A DNA stretch of 64,000 nucleotides, taken from assembly GCA_003963145.1 (NCBI GenBank), contig RXJJ01000017.1:1-64000 (forward strand), given 5' to 3'. The position numbers and the translations under genes were made by a program. Below the pieces are notes generated by a model that saw only the letters and a list, made by a program, of their open reading frames with translations, was not told where the DNA came from and searched no databases. Source of the stretch: Bradyrhizobiaceae bacterium. GTDB lineage: Bacteria; Pseudomonadota; Alphaproteobacteria; Rhizobiales; Xanthobacteraceae. Shown here one piece after another: positions 17,874 through 26,448 of the stretch. Numbering within the stretch: the stretch's first letter is position 1; the number at the start of each line of letters is the position of its first letter.

Positions 17874-18068
17874 CAACATTCCCAGCCAAATGCACAAAAG
17901 CGAAGGCGCTCGCCGTTCCAGGTCAGAACGTCGCAGCTCCCGGCGCAACAACCACTTGCCGTGCCAGCCGCAATCATTATTGAGTCAAATCCTGCCGTCT
18001 TTGCGCATCGCGCAAAGGCTTTGCATGAAATGCAACAGTTAAAAGCCGAAAGACGACGATCAGCGCCG

Positions 18069-19037
18069 ATGCCGAAATTCCATTTCACCTCCGACAGTCT
18101 TCCTTCCGCGCTTCCGCCTCGCATGCGCGCGAAACTCTGGACGGAATCCATGGATGCGATCGGCTCGTCCTTCGAGATGGGAATTGTCACGAGCCGGAAA
18201 TTTCACGGCGAAGTGTCCGTGCTTCAACTTGGCAGGATTCAGATCGGCGCAGCAAAAACAGTCGCGGACGGCTCCGTGAACGTCATACGGTCCGAAGCAA
18301 AGCTTCGTCAGGACGGCGACGACCGCATCATGATCCTCATCAATCGAGGCGAGACACCGATGAGCGTTCGCCAGTTCGACCGCAAAATCGAATTGAAACG
18401 CGACGAGATGACGGTGCTGGCGATGGACATGCCGAGCGAGTGCTCGACGCCGCAAAGCGGCCATTCACACGTTATTCTTTTGCCGCGCGAAGTTCTGGAG
18501 CGGCCAGGGCGAATGCTTGAACTATTTTCCACGACGCGCCTGAAGACCCATCAGATGGCTCAGCTTCTGCTGAAAGAAAATGTCCGGCAGCTGCTTTGCG
18601 CGGAAGAAACGCTCGGCGAATCTCTGGAAATCGCCTCGGGTGACTATATCGCTCATCTCGCAAGTACCATTCTGCAGATGCGCGACCCAAAACGCGCGAA
18701 GGGGCAGACCGGGAGCCTTGATGCGCGCATTACGGATATCCGCAAGCAGATCGCTCGCAGCTACCGCCTTCCCGATCTCACCTCAGGAGCTGTCGGCAAA
18801 CAACTGGGCATGTCCGCACGATCGGTTCAGCATATTCTGAGCCAGCACGGCTCGACCTTTACCGAAGAGCTCACGACCAAGAGGCTTGAAGCGGCATTTG
18901 GACTGCTCAGAAGCGGCGCGGCCGGCCCGATCGCCGACATTGCCTTCAAATGCGGTTTTTCCGACCTTTCGACATTCTACCGCGCCTTCCGCGCGCGTTA
19001 CGGCAAAACGCCGAACGCCGCGCGCGTGGCGCGGTAA
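18069..19037 (+). CDS. AraC-family transcriptional regulator
   Basis: About 322 residues. The N-terminal two thirds resemble the AraC-binding-like domain (RIMILINRGETPMSVRQFDR, DEMTVLAMDMP). The C-terminal ~100 residues are a two-helix-turn-helix AraC domain: YRLPDLTSGAVGKQLGMSAR, then ADIAFKCGFSDLSTFYRAFR and YGKTPNAAR. The start is uncertain: ATG 18069 begins where the recognisable domain begins, while a GTG at 17961 would add 36 residues without a ribosome site. It is divergent from the porin gene, a possible target. A bidirectional terminator follows. Confidence 0.87.
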   Translation: MPKFHFTSDSLPSALPPRMRAKLWTESMDAIGSSFEMGIVTSRKFHGEVSVLQLGRIQIGAAKTVADGSVNVIRSEAKLRQDGDDRIMILINRGETPMSVRQFDRKIELKRDEMTVLAMDMPSECSTPQSGHSHVILLPREVLERPGRMLELFSTTRLKTHQMAQLLLKENVRQLLCAEETLGESLEIASGDYIAHLASTILQMRDPKRAKGQTGSLDARITDIRKQIARSYRLPDLTSGAVGKQLGMSARSVQHILSQHGSTFTEELTTKRLEAAFGLLRSGAAGPIADIAFKCGFSDLSTFYRAFRARYGKTPNAARVAR

Positions 19038-19063
19038 GATCGAAGTGTTCTGTGGAAGCCAAA

Positions 19064-19092
19064 AAAATGCCCGCGCCGGACGCGGGCATTTT
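19064..19092. terminator. Bidirectional terminator between the AraC and L,D-transpeptidase genes
   Basis: ATGCCCGCG-CCGGA-CGCGGGCAT with A7 before and TTTTC after; serves both convergent genes. Confidence 0.88.
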
Positions 19093-19111
19093 CATCTTGA
19101 AGATTATGAGG

Positions 19112-20275
19112 CTACCTTACCGTAACCGGCGCGGGCAGCGGGGGCACCACGGTCGGTCCCTGATTGGGGACACCAACCTGGCTGGTGGCGACTCCGGTCG
19201 GCGCAGACGCGCCAGAGCCCGGACCATAGCCAGTCGCTGCACCAGGCGCGGGCTGCGCCGAGGCCGTCAATGCGCCCGGCGGCGGACCGCCCGGCAGCAC
19301 GACCACGCGCGTTCCCACCTTCACCCGATCGAACAGATCGGTGACATCCTCATTCAGCATGCCGATACAACCCGACGACACGAACTTGCCGATGGTCGAA
19401 GGCTGGTTGGTGCCGTGAATGCGATACACGGTATTGCCGAGGTACATCGCACGCGCGCCGAGCGGGTTGCCGTCGCCGCCCGCCATGAAACGCGGCAGAT
19501 AGGGCTGGCGCTCGATCATCTCCGCCGGCGGATGCCAGTCGGGCCATTCCGCCTTGCGGGTGATCTTTTGCACGCCGGTCCAGGTGAAGCCATCGCGGCC
19601 GACACGCACGCCGTAGCGGATCGCCCGGCCACCGCCGAGGACGTAATAAAGCTGCGTGTTCGGGGTATCGACGATGATCGTGCCCGGCGGCTCCTTGGTC
19701 GGAAAATTCACTTCCTGACGGCGCAGACGTTCCGGCAACTGCTTACGTGGCCCCGTTTCCGGCTGCTCGTCCGGAGGCAGCGCGGAAAGCACCACCGGCT
19801 TGCCGTCCGGCCCCGTTTGCACCGATCCGGTCCGGCCATCCACCCCCGCAGGGGGACGCGGGCTTTCGTAACCGGGGTTGGACGCCGGATTACGATCTGA
19901 ATAGATCACAGGAGGCGGACCGGGCGGACGGCCATAGCGCGGATCATCAGGCGACAGGATCGGGCCCTGCGGAACGGCCTGCTGCTGACCCTGCTGGGAA
20001 TAATAGCCGCCTTGCGACTGATAGCCGGCTTGGGGAGGCGGGCCAGGCGGCGGAACCGACGCGGCTCCCTGCCCCTGCGGCGCGTCATCATCGTCCAGCA
20101 GGTCAAAATTGGGCTGACCGGTGCCGGGAGTGGTGTAGCGACCCTGTTCGCCATAGGGCTGCACCGGCTGGCTGTAGCCGGGAGGGGGCGGATAATTCTG
20201 GGCAAGCGCCGGCGACAGAAACGCCCCGCTCCCCATCAAAACCGCGACACTTGTCAAAACCCGATTGAACATCAT
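19112..20275 (-). CDS. L,D-transpeptidase (YkuD domain) with long Pro/Gln-rich N-terminal region
   Basis: A 387-residue periplasmic enzyme expected to form 3-3 cross-links or attach proteins to peptidoglycan. Signal peptide (residues ~1-25), then about 150 residues rich in Pro, Gln, Gly and Tyr that probably thread the periplasm. The YkuD domain (~190-335) shows HGTNQPSTIGKFVSSGCIGM with the catalytic His and Cys; the residue after Cys-Ile is Gly where Arg is usual (SGCIRM). A low-complexity Pro/Ala tail follows. AGGGA precedes the paired ATG codons. Confidence 0.92.
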   Translation of the reverse strand: MMFNRVLTSVAVLMGSGAFLSPALAQNYPPPPGYSQPVQPYGEQGRYTTPGTGQPNFDLLDDDDAPQGQGAASVPPPGPPPQAGYQSQGGYYSQQGQQQAVPQGPILSPDDPRYGRPPGPPPVIYSDRNPASNPGYESPRPPAGVDGRTGSVQTGPDGKPVVLSALPPDEQPETGPRKQLPERLRRQEVNFPTKEPPGTIIVDTPNTQLYYVLGGGRAIRYGVRVGRDGFTWTGVQKITRKAEWPDWHPPAEMIERQPYLPRFMAGGDGNPLGARAMYLGNTVYRIHGTNQPSTIGKFVSSGCIGMLNEDVTDLFDRVKVGTRVVVLPGGPPPGALTASAQPAPGAATGYGPGSGASAPTGVATSQVGVPNQGPTVVPPLPAPVTVR

Positions 20276-20681
20276 TCCCTGCTGTAATCCGGAACCAACA
20301 CCTAAACGTTAACCTTGAGATCGCCCATGATCACGGCGCATTCAAGACATATGACGAAAAAAGGCCGGCTGGGCGCCCTGACTTTTGCGCGATTTTTCCG
20401 ATGCTTGCAGGAATGCGACAGTCGGGGGTGATTTTCATCCCACGACCATTTTTTGCAGCCCTCCCGTCAGGGTTGCGCTAGGGTCTTACATCCCGATTCG
20501 GCCGCACCAGCGCGGGCCCGGCGGACCTGTTCAGGTGTACCGCTTCGCAGATAGCTTTCCAGCGAAGGTTATTCCCCAGACGAAGCACGTGTTGTCTCAG
20601 GCGTCAGCGTAGAAGCGTCTCAAAAAACGTCGCGTTGCAGCTTTTGTTCCTCGCCCGGTTGCGGGGACTGGACACCGCCAT
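20276..20681. other. 406-base intergenic region between divergent genes
   Basis: This must hold the promoters of the L,D-transpeptidase gene and of the gene at 20682. A candidate -10-like TAGGGT follows GTTGCGC near 20475. No open frame in it has both a start signal and coding-like composition, and I see no tRNA or conserved RNA fold. Confidence 0.5.
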
Positions 20682-21137
20682 ATGCTTCCCGGCTTTCGTA
20701 TCATCGTCATGACTCTGGTGCTCGGCACGTCCATCCTGATTTTCGGATTGGGTGCAGCCGCGCTGCTGCGTGCAACCCACGAGGAATTCGCCAGCCTGCC
20801 GGCACTGCGCACGAAGGAGCAGCCATTGCCGGCTACCTTCGCTGAACGATTCAATGCCGCTGCTCCGCCGACACTGTCGCTGCTCCGTGTCGAGCCGACA
20901 CCGCAGATGGAGCCTGCACCCGCCGCACCGACAAATACCGAGACCGCCAGCCTCACCGCGCAACCCGAAACAGCGAAACTGCAACCCGATGCGGACAAGA
21001 AACACACTGCCCGGCGGAAGGGACGCAAGCGCGTGGTCCACGCCAAGCGCTATCGCACCCGCGCCGGCATTGCGCAAACCAGAATGGTTCAGAGGAACAA
21101 TCCGGCCGAGCCGCTCCCCTTCCTGTTTCCGAACTGA
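20682..21137 (+). CDS. Single-pass membrane protein with basic C-terminal tail, unknown function
   Basis: A 151-residue protein: one membrane helix near the N-terminus (IIVMTLVLGTSILIFGLGAA), a Pro/Ala/Thr-rich central segment, and a very basic tail (KKHTARRKGRKRVVHAKRYR). The type II layout suggests a periplasmic tail interacting with wall polymers or nucleic acid; that is inference. It converges on the sulfurtransferase gene, whose stop is 2 bases away. Confidence 0.72.
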   Translation: MLPGFRIIVMTLVLGTSILIFGLGAAALLRATHEEFASLPALRTKEQPLPATFAERFNAAAPPTLSLLRVEPTPQMEPAPAAPTNTETASLTAQPETAKLQPDADKKHTARRKGRKRVVHAKRYRTRAGIAQTRMVQRNNPAEPLPFLFPN

Positions 21138-21139
21138 CG

Positions 21140-21988
21140 TCAGATCTTTCCCGTATCGATCCTCGGCCCATCCGGCAGGCCCCACTCTGCCCATGAGCCG
21201 TCGTAAAGCGCGCTCTCAACGCCGAGACGCGCAAGCGCCAGCGACAGCACTCCAGCTGTGACGCCAGAGCCGCATGTGGTGACGATCGGCTTGCCAAGAT
21301 CGGCGTGCACGCCTTCGAAAATTGTACGAAGCGCGGCCGCGGATTTCATTTCGCCTGTGACAGGATCGATCAGTTCGTTGAACGGCACGTTGAGACTTCC
21401 CGGGATGCGGCCCGAGCGGCGACCGGGCCACGGCTCGGCGGCGGTCCCCTCGAAGCGCTCACGCGCACGCGCGTCGATCACCTGTTCAGTTCCGGTTTCG
21501 ACATTGTCGCGCATCTGGGAAAGCCGCCGCACCCGATCCTCCTTGAGATGAGCATGGTAAGTTCGCGGCGCAGGCGTCACTATCTCCGCATCGACAGGAT
21601 AGCCGTCTGCTATCCATTTCTTGAGACCGCCGTCGAGCACCTTGACCCGGTCATGCCCGAACGTGCCGAAAGTCCACCAGGCACGCGGCGCACCCATGTA
21701 ATCGCCGCGATCGTAAATGACGACAAGATCGTTGCTCTCGATTCCCAGCGCACCGACCTCGCGTGCGAACAGCAAGGGCGGCGGCAGCATGTGCGGCAGG
21801 TTCGTCGTATGGTCCGCAACCTGATCGATGTCGAAAAACACCGCTCCGCGGATATGCCGCGCCTTGTATTCATCCGCCGCCAGCGGCGGGCGCATCGCCG
21901 GCATTCTGTACGCCGCATCGATCACGCGAATATCGGAATCGCTTAGATGATCGTGCAGCCACGCGGTCGAGACCAGAGGATCGGTCAT
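21140..21988 (-). CDS. sseA: 3-mercaptopyruvate sulfurtransferase
   Basis: A 282-residue two-domain rhodanese. The N-terminal inactive rhodanese domain covers ~5-135 (VSTAWLHDHLSDSDIRVIDA at the start) and the catalytic one ~160-280. The active-site loop CGSGVTA (Cys239) is the 3-mercaptopyruvate-type sequence, as opposed to the CRKGVT of thiosulfate sulfurtransferases. The enzyme transfers sulfur from mercaptopyruvate to cyanide or thiols. The upstream gene on the same strand, another rhodanese, ends 15 bases before its start. Confidence 0.95.
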   Translation of the reverse strand: MTDPLVSTAWLHDHLSDSDIRVIDAAYRMPAMRPPLAADEYKARHIRGAVFFDIDQVADHTTNLPHMLPPPLLFAREVGALGIESNDLVVIYDRGDYMGAPRAWWTFGTFGHDRVKVLDGGLKKWIADGYPVDAEIVTPAPRTYHAHLKEDRVRRLSQMRDNVETGTEQVIDARARERFEGTAAEPWPGRRSGRIPGSLNVPFNELIDPVTGEMKSAAALRTIFEGVHADLGKPIVTTCGSGVTAGVLSLALARLGVESALYDGSWAEWGLPDGPRIDTGKI

Positions 21989-22003
21989 GTTCGTTCTGTC
22001 CTG

Positions 22004-22420
22004 TCAGGTTTTCGGCTTGCGCGGCTCGGCCTGCTCGATGGTCCCGCCCGCCTCGCGCCAGGCCTTGAAGCCACCCTCCATATGCGCAACCGGAGCAAGA
22101 CCCATGTCCTGCGCCGTCTTGGCAGCCAGCGCCGAGCGCCAACCGCCCGCGCAAAAGAAAATGAATTTCTTGTCCTGCTGAAAGACATCCTTGGCGTAGG
22201 GGCTTTCCGGATCGATCCAGAACTCCAGCATGCCGCGGGTGCATGAAAACGCGCCGGGAATTTTTCCCTCGCGTTCAAGCTCGCGGGGATCGCGCAAATC
22301 GACAATAACAACGTCGTCCCGCTTTGAAGCAGCGATCACGTCGAGAGCGCTCATGGTCTCGATCTGCGCGTTGGCCTCATCGAGCATGGCCTTGATGCCG
22401 CGGCGGATGGTCTGCGTCAT
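22004..22420 (-). CDS. Rhodanese-like domain protein
   Basis: A 138-residue single-domain sulfurtransferase. The rhodanese fold starts at ~25 (VVIVDLRDPRELEREGKIPG) and the active-site loop is CAGGWRS with Cys90, a less common loop sequence. No signal peptide, so cytoplasmic. It lies between the VWA gene (24 bases upstream) and sseA (15 bases downstream), suggesting one transcript of three genes. Confidence 0.9.
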   Translation of the reverse strand: MTQTIRRGIKAMLDEANAQIETMSALDVIAASKRDDVVIVDLRDPRELEREGKIPGAFSCTRGMLEFWIDPESPYAKDVFQQDKKFIFFCAGGWRSALAAKTAQDMGLAPVAHMEGGFKAWREAGGTIEQAEPRKPKT

Positions 22421-22444
22421 GGTGCGTACCTGCCTGTTTGAACG

Positions 22445-23620
22445 TCACCGCGTCAACTCTCTCATCGCTTCCTCGATCCCCTCAAGGGTCAGCGGATACA
22501 TGCGATTGGAAAAAAGCCTGCGGATGATCGCAGTTGATTCGGAGTGGCTCCAGTATTTACGGGCCTCGGGATTGATCCACACCGTATGCGGATAGGTTTG
22601 GGTCACGCGCTCAAGCCAGACCGCGCCGGGTTCGGGATTGATATGTTCGACCGAGCCGCCCGGAACCGTAATTTCATAGGGGCTCATCGTCGCGTCGCCG
22701 ACGAAGATGACCTTATAGTCGTGCGGGTATTTGTGCAGGATGTCCCATGTCGGGATCCGTTCGTTGTAACGCCGACGGTTATTCTTCCACACACTCTCAT
22801 AGAGGCAATTGTGGAAGTAAAAATATTCGAGGTGCTTGAACTCGCTGCGCGCGGCGGAAAACAATTCCTCAGCCTGCGCGACATGCATATCCATCGACCC
22901 GCCAATGTCGAAGAAGATCAGAACCTTCACCGCATTGCGCCGCTCGGGCCGCATTTTGACATCGAGATAGCCGTGGCTGGCGGTATCGCGGATGGTGGTA
23001 TCGAGATCGAGCTCGTCCGGCGCACCGGTGCGGGCAAATTTTCGCAGGCGGCGCAACGCGACCTTCACGTTGCGGACGCCAAGCTCGACATTGCCGTCGA
23101 GATCCTTGAACTCGCGGCGATCCCACACCTTGACCGCGCGGAAATTGCGGTTGCCATCCTGCCCGATACGGACGCCCTCGGGATTATAGCCATAGGCCCC
23201 GAACGGCGAGGTGCCGGCCGTTCCGATCCATTTGCTGCCGCCCTGATGACGGCCTTTCTGCTGTTTCAGGCGTTCACGCAGGGTCTCCATCAGTTTGTCC
23301 CAGCCGAGCGCCTCGATCTGTTTTCGCTCGTCCTCGGTGAGATATTTTTCCGCGAGCTTTTTCAGCCATTCCCCGGGAATATCCGTTGTCTCGACAGCAC
23401 CGGACAGGGATTCCAGACCCTTGAACGTCGCGCCGAAGACCCGGTCAAACTTGTCGAGATTGCGCTCGTCCTTCACCAGCGCCGCGCGCGACAGATAGTA
23501 GAAATCCTCGATCGACTGGTTTGCCAGATCGGCGTCGAGGGCCTCCATCAATGTCAGATATTCGCGCAGGGAGACCGGCACCTGGGCCTCGCGCAGCGAT
23601 GTGAAGAATTGCAGGAACAT
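22445..23620 (-). CDS. VWA-domain protein of the CoxE family
   Basis: A 391-residue protein. The N-terminus FLQFFTSLREAQVPVSLREY is the CoxE-family start. The VWA part (~225-390) has a MIDAS-like metal site degraded to FFDIGGSMD, where DxSxS would be expected as DIGGS. In carboxydotrophs, CoxD (MoxR) and CoxE act together in inserting the CuSMo cofactor; in general MoxR-VWA pairs are chaperone-like. The matching MoxR ATPase gene lies just across a divergent intergenic gap (24182). No cox structural gene is in the window. Confidence 0.9.
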   Translation of the reverse strand: MFLQFFTSLREAQVPVSLREYLTLMEALDADLANQSIEDFYYLSRAALVKDERNLDKFDRVFGATFKGLESLSGAVETTDIPGEWLKKLAEKYLTEDERKQIEALGWDKLMETLRERLKQQKGRHQGGSKWIGTAGTSPFGAYGYNPEGVRIGQDGNRNFRAVKVWDRREFKDLDGNVELGVRNVKVALRRLRKFARTGAPDELDLDTTIRDTASHGYLDVKMRPERRNAVKVLIFFDIGGSMDMHVAQAEELFSAARSEFKHLEYFYFHNCLYESVWKNNRRRYNERIPTWDILHKYPHDYKVIFVGDATMSPYEITVPGGSVEHINPEPGAVWLERVTQTYPHTVWINPEARKYWSHSESTAIIRRLFSNRMYPLTLEGIEEAMRELTR

Positions 23621-23850
23621 GGATGAAGGTTTGCCCAGCGGCCTCTAAGGGTCAAGGGCCGGCATCGCGGACCGGAGCAGTGCGGACATCTGATCCGGCA
23701 TGCCGGAATGCTCAAAACAGCGGCTCAAATCGCTTCGATCCGGCTGGACCGGCTGTCATTTTGTTGATCTAAATTGAGCCGCCGGTGACGTCGCAAGGAT
23801 CAGTCCAGACCGGCATGCACGTCCAAACAGGAATGACCGGGGAGTTTGCT

Positions 23851-24105
23851 ATGACTGCACAATCCATCATCGTAATCCTGATTATCGGTGCGATCGCCGG
23901 CTGGCTGGCCGGCCTGATCGTGCGCGGCGCGGGCTTCGGCCTGATCGGCAACATCATCGTCGGCATCGTCGGCGCGCTGTTGGCAAGCTGGCTTCTGCCC
24001 CAGCTCGGCGTCAGTCTCGGCAGCAGCATCACGCGCGACATCATCAACGCCACCATCGGCGGCGTCATCATTCTTGTCATCCTCTCGCTGATCCGGCGAG
24101 CCTGA
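23851..24105 (+). CDS. GlsB/YeaQ/YmgE family stress-response membrane protein
   Basis: An 84-residue protein with three hydrophobic helices and the family pattern IIGAIAGWLAGLIVRGAGFG then IIVGIVGALLASWLLP. Members are 'transglycosylase-associated' stress proteins of unknown activity. The start is ATG 23851 behind GGGGAG; the frame is open upstream but unsupported. It sits between the CoxE-like and MoxR genes. Confidence 0.88.
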   Translation: MTAQSIIVILIIGAIAGWLAGLIVRGAGFGLIGNIIVGIVGALLASWLLPQLGVSLGSSITRDIINATIGGVIILVILSLIRRA

Positions 24106-24130
24106 CGAGCCTGACGATTTTTCAAGGCGG

Positions 24131-24165
24131 AAAACGGCCGCCCGCAAAGGCGGTCGTTTTCTTTG
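24131..24165 (+). terminator. Terminator after the GlsB-like gene
   Basis: AAAACGGCCGCC / GGCGGTCGTTTT, a 12-bp stem with one G-T pair and CGCAAA loop, then CTTTG. It separates the small gene from moxR. Confidence 0.82.
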
Positions 24166-24181
24166 AATAGAGGTTATCGCG

Positions 24182-25024
24182 ATGAAATTCACCGGCACGA
24201 AGGACTATGTCGTCACAGAGGATTTGAAGGTGGCCGTCAATGCCGCCATCGTTCTGGAGCGCCCGCTGCTGGTGAAGGGCGAACCCGGCACCGGCAAGAC
24301 GGTTCTAGCGGAAGAAGTGGCCAAGGCGCTGGGCGCGCCGCTTCTGACCTGGCACATCAAATCGACCACCAAGGCGCAGCAGGGGCTCTACGAATACGAC
24401 GCGGTGTCACGCCTGCGCGACAGCCAGCTCGGCGACTCACGGGTGTCGGATATCCGCAACTACATCAAGCAGGGGAAATTGTGGGAAGCCTTCACTCGGG
24501 ACGTGCGACCGGTGCTTCTGATTGACGAGATCGACAAGGCGGATATCGAGTTCCCTAACGACCTACTGCTCGAACTCGATCGCATGGAATTTCACGTCTA
24601 TGAAACCGGCGAGACGATCAGGGCGGTCAAGCGGCCGATCGTGCTCATCACGTCGAACAACGAGAAGGAACTGCCGGACGCCTTCCTGCGCCGGTGTTTC
24701 TTCCACTACATCAAATTCCCCGACGTCGAGACCATGCGCGCCATTGTCGAGGTGCATTTCCCCGGCATCCAGCAGAGGCTGGTGCAGGAGGCACTGAACA
24801 TCTTCTTTCAGGTCCGCGACGTTCCGGGATTGAAGAAAAAGCCGTCGACCTCGGAACTGATCGACTGGCTGAAGCTATTGCTGAACGAAGAGATGACGCC
24901 GGAGATGCTGCGCGAACGCGATCCGCGCAAGGCCATCCCTCCGCTTCACGGCGCATTGCTCAAGAATGAGCAGGACGTCCATCTGTTCGAGCGGCTGGCG
25001 TTCCTCAACCGCCGGGAAAACTGA
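24182..25024 (+). CDS. MoxR-family AAA+ ATPase
   Basis: A 280-residue AAA+ protein. Walker A is KGEPGTGKT (residues ~38-46), Walker B is LLIDEIDKAD, sensor 1 is ITSNNEKELPDAFLRRC with the arginine finger, and the C-terminal lid carries sensor 2. MoxR proteins remodel or activate metal-containing complexes with VWA partners. The CoxE-like VWA gene is the clear partner, encoded divergently 560 bases away with the GlsB-like gene between. Closest in type to CoxD. Confidence 0.93.
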   Translation: MKFTGTKDYVVTEDLKVAVNAAIVLERPLLVKGEPGTGKTVLAEEVAKALGAPLLTWHIKSTTKAQQGLYEYDAVSRLRDSQLGDSRVSDIRNYIKQGKLWEAFTRDVRPVLLIDEIDKADIEFPNDLLLELDRMEFHVYETGETIRAVKRPIVLITSNNEKELPDAFLRRCFFHYIKFPDVETMRAIVEVHFPGIQQRLVQEALNIFFQVRDVPGLKKKPSTSELIDWLKLLLNEEMTPEMLRERDPRKAIPPLHGALLKNEQDVHLFERLAFLNRREN

Positions 25025-25321
25025 TCACAATTTTCCCGCGAGCGTGAGTTGCTTGCGAAAGGCGCGGTCGCGCTTGAGATGCCACTCGCGGCTCATCGCC
25101 TCGTTGCGGGTGGTAAAACGCTCTGAATGCAATAGCACCCAAGCTCGCCCGCGCGTCGCGCGCGCACCAGTGCCGGAATTGTGCTGCGCCAGCCGCCGCG
25201 CGAGATCGAGAGTCCATCCGACATAGGTGATGACACGACCCTTGTGCGAGCTGCCGAGCACATAGACGAAACACCCGCCTTCTCCGGCTTGAGAGTCCGG
25301 CGATGCCGCAGACACGCTCAT
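25025..25321 (-). CDS. GIY-YIG nuclease-domain protein
   Basis: A 98-residue protein of the UPF0213/YhbQ type. The GIY-YIG core is CFVYVLGSS ... VITYVGWT, followed by the catalytic Arg in LARRLAQHN and the Glu in RNEAMSREWHLKR. Such stand-alone domains are nucleases or DNA-binding proteins of mostly unknown role. Its ATG overlaps the stop of the upstream gene (ATGA), so they are translationally coupled. Confidence 0.9.
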   Translation of the reverse strand: MSVSAASPDSQAGEGGCFVYVLGSSHKGRVITYVGWTLDLARRLAQHNSGTGARATRGRAWVLLHSERFTTRNEAMSREWHLKRDRAFRKQLTLAGKL

Positions 25322-25662
25322 TTTGCGGGAGCGTCTTTCGGCGCGTCGGTTCCAGATTTGGCAGCTTCCGGTTTGGGCGCCACTTTGGCGGCCTGCAAGT
25401 CCTCGACCTTTTTCTGCAGGCTCGCCACCGCCGCCTTCAGGGCTTCGATCTGGCGATTGGCGCCGTCGATCCGCTGCTGGCTATCCAGCGCGACCTTGGT
25501 CATCGTGGCTTTGAGAAAATTGATGTTGCTTTGCAGGCAACTTGTGCGCCGCTCCATCGTTTTCTCTGCGGTGCAGATTTCTATGCCGGGAATGTCCTGC
25601 GCCAACGCCGGTCCGGTCATCAATAGGGCGAACAGGGCTCTCACCAATTTCGAGCGTATCAT
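25318..25662 (-). CDS. Periplasmic coiled-coil protein of unknown function
   Basis: A 114-residue protein with a signal peptide (residues 1-21, ending GPALAQ), two early cysteines (EICTAEK and SCLQSN, possibly a disulfide), a coiled coil (~50-92: RIDGANRQIEALKAAVASLQ) and a Lys/Pro/Ala-rich tail. It is coupled to the GIY-YIG gene by a 4-base overlap, an odd pairing of a secreted and a cytoplasmic product. Confidence 0.75.
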   Translation of the reverse strand: MIRSKLVRALFALLMTGPALAQDIPGIEICTAEKTMERRTSCLQSNINFLKATMTKVALDSQQRIDGANRQIEALKAAVASLQKKVEDLQAAKVAPKPEAAKSGTDAPKDAPAK

Positions 25663-25911
25663 TTTGTGACGCCTTCTCAGCCGGACTTTAACGTTCAGAA
25701 CGCGAGTGGAACGAACCGCGTCCGAATCAGCGATTCATACCATGGTCGTCTTCGTTCACGGCTATATCTTGCGGTGAAAGACGCCGAGCCCTCTAAAACC
25801 CTGTCCTGCGAAGCGCCCGCCGCACGCAACAACGTTCCAAATCTTAACGGATGTTGATGGACCACCGCGCCGCTCCTACCTAGACTTGGACGAGCAAAAC
25901 GGAAATGGATC

Positions 25912-26127
25912 ATGATCGATTGGCAGGACATTGCGACAGCTCCAAAGGATGGCACCTTCGTGCTGCTGCACAACGCAAAATGGCCGACCGACGTGGAAGG
26001 CTTTTGGCATAGGGGCTCAGCCGCATGGTCGGCAAACGTGCGGATACACGATATCGAGAACCGGGTCATCGGCCCCGAGCCGCCGACACATTGGAAGCCC
26101 CTGACCCTCGCTCAGGAAAAGTACTGA
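25912..26127 (+). CDS. DUF551-like small protein
   Basis: A 71-residue protein: WQDIATAPKDGTFVLLHNAK, a middle EGFWHRGSAAW and an end PTHWKPLTL. This is the architecture of the short DUF551-like proteins often found in phage and rhizobial genomes ('W-x-x-I-x-T-A-P-K-D-G-T', 'H-W-x-P-L'). Function unknown. The preceding 250 bases hold no gene that I can support. The next small gene begins 28 bases later on the same strand. Confidence 0.7.
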   Translation: MIDWQDIATAPKDGTFVLLHNAKWPTDVEGFWHRGSAAWSANVRIHDIENRVIGPEPPTHWKPLTLAQEKY

Positions 26128-26155
26128 ACCGGCTACAGCTGAAAAGGACACAATA

Positions 26156-26398
26156 ATGAGCAAGGTTGTTTACGAGATCGTCGAACATGATGGCGGCTGG
26201 GCCTACAAGTTCAACAGCGTGTTTTCCGAAACCTATCCGACCCACGCGGCCGCCCATGCCGCGGCGGCGGCAGCAGCGGCCGAACAACGTGTGCCGGGTC
26301 CGGCGGCCGTGATTCAATACGAGGATGAAGACGGCAAATGGCGCGAAGAGAGCGTGCGCGGTGACGATCGTCCCTCGACCGAGGTCCATGACGAATAG
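26156..26398 (+). CDS. DUF2188 domain protein
   Basis: An 80-residue acidic protein. YEIVEHDGGWAYKFN ... SETYPTHAAAHAAAAAAAAE, followed by IQYEDEDGKWREE, is the DUF2188 pattern (a beta strand, an alanine-rich helix, a beta strand). Function unknown; related proteins are common in soil alphaproteobacteria. AAAAGGA lies just before ATG 26156. Confidence 0.78.
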   Translation: MSKVVYEIVEHDGGWAYKFNSVFSETYPTHAAAHAAAAAAAAEQRVPGPAAVIQYEDEDGKWREESVRGDDRPSTEVHDE

Positions 26399-26448
26399 AC
26401 CTCACCTCGCTCAAGCACCCAGATTTTTCTCGTTGCTGATTGCTCTTG

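Noticed and set aside
26240-26290. GC-rich alanine-codon repeat in the DUF2188 gene, considered as a DNA repeat
   Set aside because: It is simply the alanine-rich helix of the encoded protein and is not a tandem array.
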